The translations under genes were made by a program, and so were the position numbers. A stretch of 64,000 nt of DNA from Rhizophagus clarus (lineage: Eukaryota; Glomeromycota; Glomeromycetes; Glomerales; Glomeraceae). Position 1 is the stretch's first letter, and each line of letters opens with the position of its first letter. The stretch spans positions 62,001 through 126,000 of the forward strand of contig BLAL01000208.1 in NCBI GenBank assembly GCA_015698045.1, written 5' to 3'. Below are positions 11,954 to 23,926 of this stretch, one piece after another. The notes under the pieces are model-generated. The model worked only from the letters and a program-made list of their open reading frames with translations. It was not told where the DNA came from and did no database searches.

Positions 11954-13483
11954 AGGACCCAGAAATATACATATAGGGGTAGGGTCTATCAATGCGTCGT
12001 CATCATAGTGGAGTTGGACGGGGTAAGGTTTTGATTTGCGTATAATTTAGGAGATTTTTGTCCATAGTAAGGTCATTAGATTGCGTATTTTTATCAAAAA
12101 TTTTTATATGTAAAAGATTTAATTTGCGTATTTTGACCTATATTTTTATTTGGCCGATCATATATACTGTTGTAGAAAATTATTCGATATGCTAAAATAC
12201 GATTTATCAATCATAAAATTTACAATTTTATAGTTTTAAATTTTTTTTTTTTAAAAGATTTTTTTATCGGTTTTTATAACCGAAATTTTTTTTTAATATT
12301 TAATATTTTTTATCGGTTTTATAAACTGAATTTTTTTTAATATTTATATTATTAGTAACCGAATTTTTTTTTAAAAAAAGATTTTTTATAAACCGAACCT
12401 TTTTCTTTTCCACTGATTTAAAAAAATAAAAAAAAAAACTATTTATAAAAAAAAAAGTACTAGGTACTACTGAAGTATAAATTGGAACTAACGGACTCTT
12501 GCAAATATGGTGAGTTAAGTGTAAGAAGCAGAATTCAATGTTAATAAAATTTTACTAACATTCCTTTTAGTTTTTTAGTACCTACATAATCAAGATTATT
12601 CTATTTTTTATAGCTTATTACATTGGTAAGTTTCAAATTTTTAGGAATTTTATCAAAAAATGCTTACTAATGTTTTATAATTTCTTTTTTATAGATTTCA
12701 GAATTCGATCAGAACTTGGAATTCGAGACGGGTAAGTATTTCTATAAGGAGATAAGCGGGTTTGATTGTTTATGTATTAAAGAGTATTTACTAACATTCT
12801 TTAACTTCTCTTTTGTAGATTTTGAAGTAAAATTTGGAATTCGAGACGGTTAAGTATTTCTAAAAGCGGGGGGGTGCGAGTTTGAATAAAGCGTTTGCTA
12901 ACTTCTCTTTTTTGCGGAATTTAGACTAGAACTTGAAATAATTCAAGATAGGTGAGTATTTCTAAAGGAAGAAGGAGTGGGTTTATATAAGAACACTCAC
13001 TAATATTCTTTAACATCTCTTTTTGTAGATTTTGAACTGGAACTTCAAATTGGAATTTAAACATATTGTAGGAATGAACTTTCAAATATAAATATCAAAA
13101 AAAAAAAAAAATAATAAATTTTTTTCTAATTATAAAGCTATCTAAATTCGTATACAAATATTGTTAAAATATAATACATTTCATTATATTTCGTTAACAT
13201 AACATAAAGAGAAACAAATATAATTTTTTTTTTTTTTTTAATAAAAAAAAAGACCGATATCAAACTGCAGATTATAGAAACTATATCATATGATATACTG
13301 CACTTTGCTGAATTAATTAATAATTGAAAATTTTAAGGTCTGAAATTTTATTTGCGTATTTTTGCGGTATTTTCAATATCAGGTGTCAAATTTGCGTACC
13401 GTTCATATAAAAAACCCTTGCGTACAGCTCATAGTAAAATTTTCTTTCATCACCTGACCCCTATATATATATTTCTGGGTCCT
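11954..13483. mobile_element. Non-autonomous TIR element, 8-bp TSD, hAT-like
   Basis: The termini are perfect inverted mates, AGGACCCAGAAATATA on the left and TATATTTCTGGGTCCT on the right. They are flanked by the identical 8-bp duplication ATTACAGA (11946-11953 and 13484-13491), a duplication length typical of hAT elements. No transposase frame is present. The interior (about 12480-13060) carries a series of short exon-like cassettes with branch-point, acceptor and donor signals, described separately. Subterminal TTTGCGTA-type motifs recur at both ends. Confidence 0.85.
12481..13060 (+). repeat. Tandem mini-exon/intron cassettes inside the TIR element
   Basis: At least four related cassettes follow one another. 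Each has CTAACATT-like branch-point sequence, a pyrimidine tract, TAG, a short stretch beginning ATTT, and then usually a GTAAGT or GTGAGT donor. Exon-like stretches start near 12694, 12820, 12920 and 13029. The first two share the segment GGAATTCGAGACGG, and with a preceding G they translate alike (DF..GIRDG). Later copies have stops or a changed donor. The pattern fits exon duplication within gene-derived DNA captured by a transposon, now decaying. Confidence 0.5.
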
Positions 13484-13491
13484 ATTACAGA

Positions 13492-14184
13492 GCACAGGAA
13501 CTCTTTCTTCTTTCTAAATTGAGGCTACAACATCATTTTATTGCGTATAATATACATTAATTAGTAAAAAACCAGCTCCGATTATTCTCGGCAATCAGGT
13601 TATTAAAATATATATGGTCAAAGTTGTATATTTGGCGTAAAATAATTGCAATCTGATATCATACTTTTTAATAAAAAGATGAGTGCCCTTTTCATTACTA
13701 CTTTTTTGGTTGATAATCTTTAGATTATTTGATATAACCTTTCATTAATAACCCAAGAAGGACGCGCGTGATCAATCAATTATTAAATCTTTTCTCATTA
13801 TTGATGGAGCAATCTAATCGATATGTCCTTAAATCATATATAGAAATCTCATTTCTTTCATTTTTTCGCTTTATTGAAACAAGCAAAAAATAATGAATAA
13901 TGATTGTTATGTAGTACAGAATGCTTGTAGTTCAAAAGAATGGTCATGAGCTTACACGTTTATTGAAAATCAAGTGTGAAAATGAGAAAAAAAGAAACAA
14001 AAAAATGTTTATATGAGATCCAAATATTATACCTATATCTGTCAAGTCAATGTCATACCATTGATTTAGGGTTTAATTTCTTAAATTTAAAATGTTTACA
14101 TTACGCGTTTTTAATTTCTAACTTCATTTGTGGAATAAAAATGAGGTTAAGAAAACAACTCTTGGAAAGAGTCTTCTCGATAAG
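13492..14184. other. AT-rich stretch without a supported gene
   Basis: Contains a 70-codon frame at 13976-14188 that I could not relate to any family. Its last part (..LRKQLLERVFSI) lies directly before the candidate exon at 14185 but is out of frame with it by one base. No repeat boundary is seen. Confidence 0.35.
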
Positions 14185-14388
14185 GTGAGCTTTTTGCTAG
14201 AGAACTTATAGAAGAAAAGGAACTTCCATCCGAATACATCGAGAAGCGAAGTGTTGAAACTATACGTAAGTATTTTTTTTTTTTTTATAAAAAAAAAAAA
14301 AAATAAAATATCAATATTCTATATCTATTAAAATTTAGAAATTAAACATGACTTCATAAAATCAGTGATTCTAATACTTAGAGCGTAA
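14185..14388 (+). CDS. Possible 3' end of an unrecognised spliced gene
   Basis: An exon-like segment at 14185-14265 encodes ..ELFARELIEEKELPSEYIEK.. and ends at a GTAAGT donor. After an intron of 73 nt (14266-14338), a TTTAG acceptor leads to 14339-14388, in phase, reading ..IKHDFIKSVILILRA-stop. The first exon is much richer in G+C than its flanks. No family is recognised, and the upstream exon structure is not resolved. It may be a decayed copy. Confidence 0.3.
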
Positions 14389-14749
14389 TCAACAAGATAA
14401 AAATCCGAAAAAAAAGCATGATAAAAATGATAAAAACTATAATACATCAGAGAATTTGTAAGCCATGTTGTATTTTTATCTAAAGTGTTTTAATAATAAA
14501 AAGTAAATGAAAAGATGTGAATATTAAAAATAATTTGTTTTTCATATTTATTTACGTTTGTAGAATAGATTTCGTGAGTTCCGATGATTACCGTTCACAA
14601 ACACTAGTTCTACTTAGGAGCGTTCCTTATTGTAAATAAACATAAAAAAATGTCACTTCCCGTCCCCTTCTCATTACTTGTAAGTGGTAATTTTAAATAT
14701 AATATATTCATGAAATGTTTTTTTTAAAAATTATCTTATATTATATATA

Positions 14750-15265
14750 CTAAACCTATATAATAAATTGTTCTTAAGATCTGAACTAAACTAAAGCCTG
14801 TCGGGTCAGAAGTCGAGTTACATGGAAGTATTTTGCAATTTGATTTTATACTCGAGTAGTTATCAAACCTGACCCGATTAAAGACGGTTAGTAGGTCTTT
14901 TCGATCATTTTTATTCAAGCAATCTTTGGGAAAGTAACAATGTTTGTGCCCTTGAAATTGTGTAGTACAATATGATATACCAAAGACCGTAAATTGGCTT
15001 GATCCTACTCTCTCTAAGATCATTATTGGTAAAAATCATAAAAGACCGAGAAGAACGACATTTTATTCCTTAGATATTGCATTGCTCTGAAACGGCTGAT
15101 TAGACCAAGACAAAAATTGCTGTTTATTAGTCCTCATCTGTTTTAGCAGTGCCACAAAGTTTTAAGGCGCAGTCGCTGCTATTTTTCCAAATATTCTAAA
15201 GACTGAAACAGGACCGAATGGGACCGACGGGACCGCAAGACTCGATTCGACCTTTCGGAACACTA
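14750..15265. mobile_element. hAT-type MITE remnant (right terminus)
   Basis: The segment ends in CGACCTTTCGGAACACTA (to 15265). The last 15 bases, CCTTTCGGAACACTA, match the right terminus of the intact MITE at 39901-40599. The interior has the same (C/T)CGGGTC/GACCCG flavour, for example GTCGGGTCAG near 14800 and ACCCGATTAAAG near 14873. The matching left TAGTGTTCC terminus was not found, so the left edge is approximate. The 95-codon frame across it on the minus strand is not considered a gene. Confidence 0.45.
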
Positions 15266-15779
15266 ATTTTATCGTAATGAAAATTTCTAATGAATATTTT
15301 TATTTATAATGTTTCTAAAAAAAATAAATAAATAAAAAGTAGATTCTTCAGGCTGCATGCAACAAAGAAATTCCGGTCCAAAAATCTTCTTTTTAAAGAG
15401 AATTAAGTAATCATTGAGAATTTTTCTGAGTGTAATGCAAATAAAAAGTAAAAAAATTGTATCATTGTTTTTTTTTAGATTTTATAAGAAGGATATCCTA
15501 ATTAAAAAAAACAACAAAATGAAAAAAAAGTTCACGAGGGGAACATAATTTTCATCCAAATTTTGGCAACCGAAATAATCGAGATTCGAAAGATGAGTAA
15601 TATCAAAAAAAAAAAATCGCGATCAACGAACGCCGAAGAGCGATCACCCTCCAAAAAAATCCACAACAAAACGTAGAACGTCAACCATCGAAAAAATCAT
15701 CATACTATTCTTCCATATGATATTCCATCGAAATTAAAAATAGATAGAGGATATTCTTAACCTCTTTGTCGCCTGGGTT

Positions 15780-16670
15780 AAAGTGCTTATAATTTATCTA
15801 TTAAACACCAGAAATTAATAACGAACCGTTAGGTGAGGATAATTCTAAACCCCTTCTTACAGACTTCAGACCCGTTTCGACTGTTATATTCTTGGATCAG
15901 AAGCTAAACGATGGTGCCTTGGCCGGGTCGGTGGACCCTAAAGCAACAAAAGCAGCGCGAAGCGTTCACCGCGGTAGTCGACGGTTAGCAGTCGCTACTC
16001 GTTCAGGAATATGGTCTGTATGACTTACTATTTAAGGATTAAGACTTTTAAGTCATACAAAGTTATTAAACATGGGGGACGAAACTGGTTGATCGCGTGT
16101 TTCGACGATTACGATACCCTCCGTACTGCACTAGAAACACCGAGAAGCAGGATTTTAGGTGGACACGTTTCCCAAAGCTAATGCACAAAAGAAGAATGCT
16201 CGTAAGAGTAATTCGGCAAGGTCTTCGAAAACACAACCTAATAGCAAGAAGGGTGCCTCACAGAACGAGCCATTGCAGAAGCCAAGCAACCAAAGCACAA
16301 CAACAGGAAACACGGACCGGATATTAGTGATGGATCAAAAGAGAAGTTAGCGGGGCTCATTCAATTTATAATTAATATTATTAAATAGTAGTGGTGTTTC
16401 CTTGAGGTGGACTTACCGTAAGATGCAGCGAATTATGTTCTCTCCCTAACCAAATTTTTTTTTTTGTAGGGTTATTTTTTCTTCCCGTATTAATGTTGGT
16501 CTCTATTTTGGTTTTATAGATAGCCGCTTCATTAATGTCGTTAGGGTTTCCGGTTTGTGTTAGCCCTCTGGTGAGGTTACGGTGCCGCATTGATGGACTT
16601 TTGTCATTGTCATGTATTTTCTTAACAGTTGTACATCCGCTTTAAACTTTAAAATAAAATAAAATAAAAT
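15780..16670 (+). mobile_element. LINE-like retroposon relic with (TAAAA)n tail
   Basis: A GC-rich island in AT-rich DNA. It ends in a run of TAAAA units (about 16650-16670), a tail type seen in non-LTR retrotransposons. Near 16160-16350 an open frame is rich in Lys, Ser, Asn and Gln (..KKNARKSNSARSSKTQ..), compatible with the basic start of an ORF1-type protein. No reverse transcriptase is present, so it appears internally deleted. No target-site duplication was found. A GC-rich captured sequence or a SINE-like derivative is an alternative. Confidence 0.4.
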
Positions 16671-16737
16671 TGGTAGTACTGTTACGTGACTTTTAAGTAT
16701 ACTTCATACGGTTTATTTTCACGTTCAAACGATTAAT

Positions 16738-17170
16738 AGTGCTCCGAACGATACGGGGCTAATTTGACCCGACCCGGCTTTTATTTTAATGACCCGTAAC
16801 CTGCATGACCCGACCCGTCGAGTCGGGTCATAAATTCGGGACTATTGAAGATCTTTTGAAGAAAGAAATATTCCATAAGACCATAAAAATGCAGAAACTC
16901 GGTATCTAAAATAAATTTCCAGACGAATGACGATCATGATCATTCTCCAAATACTTGATAATAAGTAGAAAAAAATAACCTACTAGACAGAATATTATTG
17001 ATAACCCATATTACCTAATCAATTAACAATGATTTACGGGTCTTTGAATATATTCTCAAAACCCGACCCGACTTGACCTGTCACATTTCATAAAAATTTA
17101 AAATTAACATATTTAATTGTTATTATAAATCAAATTCAAATTTTTATATATTGAACCAGCAGGTGCGGTC
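16738..17170. mobile_element. Probable hAT-type MITE, one clear terminus
   Basis: It begins TAGTGCTCCGAACGATACGG, like the MITE at 39713-39893. It is followed by repeated GACCCGACCCG and GTCGGGTCA motifs at about 16770-16830 and 17060-17080. The right terminus is not evident, so the end is an estimate. Confidence 0.35.
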
Positions 17171-20100
17171 GACCCTTTTTATAACGAATTTTGACGACGA
17201 ATCTTCATGAAAAATTCTATTTACTAATTAAATGTGATATACCGTTTAATAAAATAATTTATAACTCGCATATACAAAATAAAACGGAATTATTTTCTTT
17301 AACAAATTTTAATATATGACAAATTTGATATTGATTTTCATGAAATTTTTCTTTAAATAAGCTTTGTCCCATGTTCATGACATCTCGCAAATATTTTTTC
17401 CGCATTATACCAATATTTTCCATTATGCCAAATGATTCGTTGATAATTTCTATCCAAATTTAATTATGTTGAAATTAATTAAATTTTAGACCTATCGATT
17501 CGATAACCGAAACAACACTTTTGGGAAATCATAAACACAATAGGTTAATATCAATATTATAATCATTTCAATACCAAACTTTATTCAAAGGAAAAAAGAG
17601 ATTATCTCACAAACCACTCGGTTGAATATTGTTGAAGTTAACATTTGATGTAAATATATCAAATAAAATTTCTTTAATTAATATAATAGATAGTTAAAGA
17701 AGTCGTTTTAGAAAATTTCATGGGATAAATGGGTTGATCGAAGAAATATTGTCTTTGGTCGATAAAGTTCGTGTTCGTTTGAGTCATGAGATTAGTAATA
17801 GCAGTTTGAAAGGATTTTAGTACACAAATGCAAGTTGAATATTGGATAATTAATTGCCTTAATAGTTAAAGCAAAATGATTTTCTTTTTTGCTTTATTTC
17901 ATTCAATGATTCTTTGAAACATTTCTTTATGGGTCATGATTAATAATAATAATAAATCTAAATTATTTTTAGTAATACGAAAGTTTTTGTCATGTATACT
18001 GTTAGATATTTTTTATGCAAATAATAACGCAAATAATTAAAACCGCTATTTCCCCCACTTACCTAATAAAGTAGTTTGTGCGAAGATCTTAGTTCCAAAT
18101 AAGGTAAAAACTTACTATAAACTTCTCAAATTAGTTTAGGCTACAACAAAAAATCAAGGTTTGTGATTTCTTTAGGCAGATAAATAAGTTTTGATGTATA
18201 ATAATGATGTTATGATGATGTATATGGTTTAAGTAAATTATTGACGTGCCAAGATTACGCCAACATTATATTATACTGTTATTAGGAATAAATAACATAC
18301 TAACTATATCGATTTTATTTAAGTATTGGTTAAACAATATTATATAATTTATTTTGACAACGTAGCTGTAATTGGTTATTAACGTTAATTTGTTGCAAAA
18401 TCTAATAATAGAAATAATTAATGTGTATACGCAAAAAGAAGTGTTTAAATTAATTCTGATTGAAAAATCAAAGAATTAAAATAATTCTTTTAAAATTAAA
18501 CGAAAGGGAAATTATAATAAATCCTTCTAAATTATTGTTTATTTGATATAGCATTCTTAATACTCATTTTTATGTTACATTAAATTCAATTAATATATGA
18601 ATTATACTACTTTACATTAATGACAGGATTATAAAACATATTAAAATATTGTTTCAATTAACGTCTTTGCTAAAGTTATTTTCATATTTTTCAATGCTTT
18701 TTTTGTCACGCATTCGATTCACGTTCAGTTTCCTAAATAAATCCATTCTTGAAAAAAAAACTTTTTTTTTTAGTAAAGGTAACGATTCGTAGAATTATCT
18801 TAATTCTTCGATTTGTAAATAGAACGGTGTTATAATAAACATTTATTCATGTTGCATTATTGTACCACAACTTCATGACTAAAAACTTCCAAAAAAAAAG
18901 AAACTGTAAAATGAACCGATAACATCATTCATATTATAACAACCTTTTTATCTGATAACATCTATATTTATGTAAAAACAACTTATATTTCCTGTTATGC
19001 CAATCAACTATTAACTATTTAGTTTGTCACGCCATTACGGCACAAAGAATCTGAAACAAGCATGAATGAATCTCGTATGAAAGAAATAAGTATTAACTTA
19101 TGATTAAGGAATTTTAAGTTTAAGCTAAACCTTATCGAGTACGCCCTATCCCTTTCTGAGATTTTGCAGATAAGAATCATTTATCTTAATATGGTTATTA
19201 ATAGAAAAAATACAAGAAAATGTGAATAAAAATAGAAAAATATTCTATTAGTTAACTTTATTATGTAATTATACATAATTTCTTTTAGTTGTAGACCAAT
19301 TAATTAAACAAATTTTTAATTATTATTATTACTTTCATTGTGTACCTTCCTACTTTAACCAAACTAAATTAATTAGAGCAGTTGTGTTTTTTTGAGTTCT
19401 ATTTGTTTGTTAACCGATTAAACACGGTGCTATCTAAAAGGAAAAATAACAAAGAAACATCTGCTTTGGCACGTTCATTTACGGACAATAATTTCAAACA
19501 GTTGTTCTACTAACAGATTATCACCGACAGCTATAGTATTATAGATCTAATAAAAGAACAATAATCAGTTATTCGGAACGATCTATTATAGTAATACATA
19601 TTGTACAATTTCGAAAGAAAAAATTGGAACAACAAGTCTTTACGTAAGTCACATATATATAGTATTGATGGCACACAAATTTTCCTTTTATTTTCATTTA
19701 AATAAATTTTTTTAAAAATTTTTATTCGTGTAACAAACCTGTCGATGAAAATAATCGTTATTGATTAATCGTATAAGTTTATCGGTAAATGAACTTACAA
19801 GTCAAAATGAACTTCAATGAAAGATTTTATATTAAAAAGCTTATTGTGAAAGTTTTGTTTTGTCAAATCAAGTTGAAATATGTCTCATTTTAAAATTGAT
19901 AGGTGTGTAAAGTTAAACCTTTTCAAATTTTATTTTTTATTTACGCCGGTTCTCGGAAGCTAATTTTGCCAATTATTTCTTAAAAAAGATATCGAATGAG
20001 AAATCGAAGGGTCTTTACATAATAAATTCGAGAACAACGCCAACTTTGCTTTGTTTGAATTCAAGTTACATATATAATTAATTTTTCAGTAAATCCGATT

Positions 20101-20324
20101 ATGTCATCATTATATAATTCACATATACTGTATAAAGAAACCTCGAGTAATCAATGATTTTATTAAAAATTATAAATAACTAAATTTAAATTTTTTACAT
20201 TTAAAAATCTATTTGCTCGTCATTTCAAAAAGAAAATAATTTCTCTGAACTATTATTTCATCGATTTTGACCTGAAAAAAATTTTCTTATTAGTTATTAC
20301 TTCATTAATAAATAAAGTTTAAAC
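17171..20324. other. Gene-poor AT-rich stretch before the orphan gene
   Basis: A minus-strand frame at about 17269-17460 is open for about 62 codons, but two frames are open there and no splice chain could be built. The rest is AT-rich without recognisable genes or repeats. Its last 200 bases contain the candidate promoter of the gene at 20325. Confidence 0.35.
20131..20150 (+). promoter_or_regulatory. TATA-type promoter motif of orphan copy A
   Basis: TATAAAGAAACCTCGAG lies about 190 bases before the ATG at 20325. It resembles the TATAAAGAGCCCTC module found 110-140 bases upstream of the three intact minus-strand copies. Similarity is clear in TATAAAGA..CCTC; promoter function is inferred. 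Confidence 0.4.
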
Positions 20325-20927
20325 ATGAATCCAATTTATTTGATAGATCAATTTTTTGGTTCTGAAAACCTTCAACCTACTCCTACTAACCTCGCGAATC
20401 CTGAATTGTGCACGAATGCACCCTACGTAACTTCCACGCATAGTGTTAGCATTCATCCATCAAATCAACATTATAATATGATTCAACTCTCGCAACCTCA
20501 ACAAAATGAACAAACATTTCAATCAAACGCAGTTGTAAATTCGGTTATCGTACAAGACAATTCTATTGTTGATCAATCCAATTCTGTCGCATTTTTTTTT
20601 CAACCACCCGACGATTTTTGTAATTATCACGTTAAATGCTGGGAAGTCTCGTTTGACTTAGTTATTCAATTATTAAACGAACTTAACACTAACTCATCTA
20701 GCATCAACTTTAACCAAAATGAGTATGTATTTTTCTATATACAACAAAGTAATAATCGAATTTACCAAGTAGTTTGTGAATTAGTCTCTGCTTCTTCAAT
20801 TATGAACAAAATCATTTATAGCATTGAATTTGAGCAGAATACTGGACAAGAATTCACTATCATCCAAAAGGAAAATTTGAAATTTTATTTGACAAATTAT
20901 CTAAGCCGTTATTTAATTTTGAATTAA
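20325..20927 (+). CDS. Orphan Asn/Gln-rich small protein, family copy A (intact)
   Basis: A 200-residue single-exon frame of a family repeated across this window; I do not recognise a known domain. The N-terminal third is low in charge and rich in Asn, Gln, Ser and Pro. A VIVQDN motif lies at about residues 75-79. The conserved C-terminal domain (about 85-200) contains CNYHVKC (Cys99, Cys105), a FNQNEYVFFY..NNRIYQ block (129-148), CE (Cys151), then EFEQN..QE and QKENLKFYLTNYLSRYL at the end. No signal peptide or membrane segment is visible. Preservation of one frame in four copies that differ in sequence suggests selection on the protein. It is the most divergent copy and the only one on the plus strand. 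Function unknown. Confidence 0.8.
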   Translation: MNPIYLIDQFFGSENLQPTPTNLANPELCTNAPYVTSTHSVSIHPSNQHYNMIQLSQPQQNEQTFQSNAVVNSVIVQDNSIVDQSNSVAFFFQPPDDFCNYHVKCWEVSFDLVIQLLNELNTNSSSINFNQNEYVFFYIQQSNNRIYQVVCELVSASSIMNKIIYSIEFEQNTGQEFTIIQKENLKFYLTNYLSRYLILN

Positions 20928-21402
20928 ACTTGTATATATATCGATTTTCAATTTGATATTTCTAATATTAAATTATTTTTATGTATATTTTATTATAAAG
21001 AAATTTCAGCATTTTATCGATGTTGACAAATTACATTATATTTTTATCATGAAGCGATAATATTGTTACTGTAGAGTATAATAAATATAGTATTAACTAT
21101 ACACAGTATAAGATGTATGTTATACTAATTATACTTCAGTCTTTTTTAAAAACTAAACTATTGATCCAATCATTTGAGATCATTTCTCTTATTTCATTGA
21201 TATAATTTTTTTATTTATTTAACTGAAATTTTCTTTTAATTAAGATGATATCTTTTTTTCAATAAAAGAATTTTTATTTTTTTATTTAAGCTAGTGGAAT
21301 AAAAAGTGAAAACAATATTTTTTATTATTTATTTTAAAAAATGATTTTTCTTTTTTTAAAGAAAAGTTTTAAGTACTATTGGACTTGGACGGGTCGTATT
21401 GA

Positions 21403-22337
21403 ATTGGAATAAGAACACCACCTACGATACCAGAATCTCATGAATTAGGTGAGAGTGTGGAAGATAGATTTAAGGAACATTAGTAGGACCTTTACTAATG
21501 TCCCTTTACATTTTTTTTAGCTGTTGGTGCCTCCTACCTGAAAACCATGGATCTCAAAAGTCGGGATAAAGGTCCAAGATTAAGGGTAACATTACTTGGG
21601 TATGTTGAGATAGAAGGCTTGGTTGGAATTTACTTAACGAACCGCTTCAACATTGTCATTTTTTTTCCTTTTGTAGAGAATAGGGACGCGTCCAAATTAT
21701 GTTCCAGGATCAGACGGTAAAATTACAAAGTTATCGAAAATTCTTAATACTAATGTTTCAATTTTTCTATTTTTCTATTTTTATAAGTAATAAATCACTC
21801 AAGCTGAATTTGTTATTTATTATAGAGATTATTTTTTAATATTTTAAATTTGATAATTTATCACTTTTCTTTATGATATTTTATTTTTTTTTTTTCTTAC
21901 TCTAAAATAAAGGTGTTTAGGAAATTTTTTTTAATTTTCTAAAAAAAAAATTATTTTATTGAACATGTCATGTCAACTCATATCACGTATACTAAATTTA
22001 TAAATCATAGCATGTAGCCGGTATGACATTATAAATCACTCAATAACGCTTAACCGTCATTAAGCACCCCGAGAACAAGCTCTCCTGACCTGTATTATGG
22101 CCAGAATTATGATGACCTTGGCATAATTAAGAGTGTTTTATTACTAATACAATTCTTGAACATTTATAATTTTTTCAGGATATCATGCTGTTGATGTTGC
22201 CATAACATACTACAATATATACGACGATTGGTCACTGGTTCATGTAATAATTACTAATACATTACAATCAGATTTTGACGATCGCTGTTTTGATGATGTT
22301 AATCTTAGAGATGCTACTACTTGTAATGTTTGGCAAG
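21403..22337 (+). pseudogene. Unrecognised spliced gene fragment (four phase-consistent exons)
   Basis: Exons at about 21403-21448, 21521-21585, 21677-21716 and 22179-22337 join in phase across three GT-AG introns (72, 91 and 462 nt). They read ..TPPTIPESHEL / AVGASYLKTMDLKSRDKG.. / RIGTRPNYVPGSDG / YHAVDVAITYYNIYDDW.. to ..RCFDDVNLRDATTCNVWQ. Exons are G+C-richer than the introns, and a GTAAAT donor follows the last one. Exons 1 and 3 look like diverged repeats of each other (IGIRTPPTIP versus RIGTRPNYVP). No start or stop was found; the 3' side runs straight into the decayed orphan copy at 22358, suggesting truncation. Family not recognised. Confidence 0.45.
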
Positions 22338-22357
22338 GTAAATAACTTCACAAAACG

Positions 22358-22770
22358 ATTTAGATATTGATTGTGAAATAAAATTTGAGATTTTCTTTTT
22401 TCAAGTCCAATATTCTTTTCAATCTCGATTATCATTTTGTCATTGATAAAAGAAAATATGTATATTCATTTGATTGATATTGCACACGTTATTACTAAAA
22501 TCAATAAAGAATTGATAAATATTAAGATCATTAAATGGTCGATAAAAAATATAGAACAAGATGATCGATAATAAAATTATTTTGTACGAGTGTACTATAG
22601 ATGAACTTACAGTCGCGTTAATTGAAGGTTGTGATATTTGTTCCATAGTCGAGACTTCAATTATCGCTTGTTCAGGATTCACTTGAAACGAAAGATTGTT
22701 ATCAAAACAAAAAATTTGATTATTTGAAGTATTTGGCGAATAGGCTATTCCAAGATAATATCTAAATTTG
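22358..22770 (-). pseudogene. Decayed orphan-family copy B
   Basis: On the minus strand the N-terminal region (about 22620-22750) reads NNQIFCFDNNLSFQVNPEQA, aligning with the starts of copies E and F. The segment 22440-22600 matches the family's middle at nucleotide level, for example TTGATAAAAGAA with the equivalent region of copy E. The end 22358-22420 matches CGATTTAGATATTG and the QKENLKF region. About 120 bases corresponding to the RIYQ..EIEQ region are missing, and frames are disrupted. A promoter-like module remains upstream at about 23112-23135. Confidence 0.75.
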
Positions 22771-23111
22771 AAGTCTGTATAAATACTAGGCAACGGGATC
22801 GCATTAATTAGTTATTTATTAACGCATTATATCTGCCACAATGGTCTTTTCAAATTAGTAATTCAGAAAATAAAAAAAACTTTTCATATATATAATTTTC
22901 TTTAAAAATTAACGAAATTATGTATTTCGACGAAACTTACATTTTATTTATTACAAGAAGTGATCAAGAGATGAAGGATTTTTAGGGAGTAAATTCTTAA
23001 AAACATTAGTGCGTAATTAGTTACAAATGTAAGCAAAAAAACGTGATGCAAATTAGCCAACGTATAATTAGTTTTCGAAATTTCTATCAAATTTTTGATT
23101 AAAAATGAATC

Positions 23112-23215
23112 GAGGGCTCTTTTTTATACATAAATAATGTATTATTAATTGTTTATTGTAAACCTTAATATTCGTTAAATAAATAAAAATAGGCGTAAAA
23201 TTTTGCTCCCTATTA
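23112..23215 (-). promoter_or_regulatory. Relic promoter module of copy B
   Basis: GAGGGCTC followed by TTTTTATACATAAA (plus-strand order) at about 23113-23134 equals the TATA module of copies C, E and F. It is followed by GGCGTAAAATTTTGCTCCC at 23193-23211, the conserved upstream GCTC motif. It lies further from the relic start than in the intact copies. Confidence 0.5.
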
Positions 23216-23640
23216 ATCACATATAAGATCACGCTCCATAAACTTTTTTTTTTTAGAAAACGGTTCGCTCCCGAAATTACAATAAAATAATAATGTCACC
23301 TGTTAACATCTCACCCCATCCGACCGATCAACAAAGGCTCTAACCTTACATTTCATGTCTCAAGTGCTTAGGTTATATCCTTCATGGTCCGCCCATGGTT
23401 TCAACTCATGTCCGTGATACAACTTGACTAACATGCTATGTCATGGATAAAATACCCGTGTGCTAGTCATTCATAAGGAAATTCAACATCTCATTATTGT
23501 CAGTTATAGTTTGTAAATGATAATCCTATTTATCAAGTAGACATTTATGTCCGTGATATTTGTTGTCAGATGCTCATGATGCCTCTTGTCAGATACACTT
23601 TACAGAATCTCATCAATATAAAAAATATGTTAGCGATATT

Positions 23641-23915
23641 TTTAAAATATATCAGACATATGATATTTGCATTTCTGTTATCTCTCTTATAACTATATGC
23701 TTACAATATATCGAAAATATGATTTAGAAATTTTAATTTTATATAGTTATCATATATCGAAAATATGTTGAAAATATGATTTAGAAATTTAACTGTCATA
23801 TATCGAAAATATATTGAAAATATTAATTTTATATAGCTGATATATAACAAAAATATATTAAAAATACGATTTAAAAATTTAACTTTATATTGCTATCACA
23901 TATCAAAAATATGTT
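23641..23915. repeat. Degenerate AT-rich tandem repeat, units of about 46-49 bp
   Basis: Units containing ATATATCGAAAATATG and GATTTAGAAATTT recur at about 23706, 23752 and 23801, with weaker copies on both sides, inside the long-TIR element. Confidence 0.55.
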
Positions 23916-23926
23916 GTACATGTAAT

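Noticed and set aside
16097..16590. Three overlapping frames of 63-76 codons in the GC-rich island
   Set aside because: They share the same DNA in different frames and strands; only the Lys/Ser-rich frame is mentioned, as a possible ORF1 remnant.
17269..17460. Minus-strand stretch open for about 62 codons
   Set aside because: Two frames are open over the same bases and no splice chain was found. At this base composition, dozens of frames this long are expected by chance in the window.
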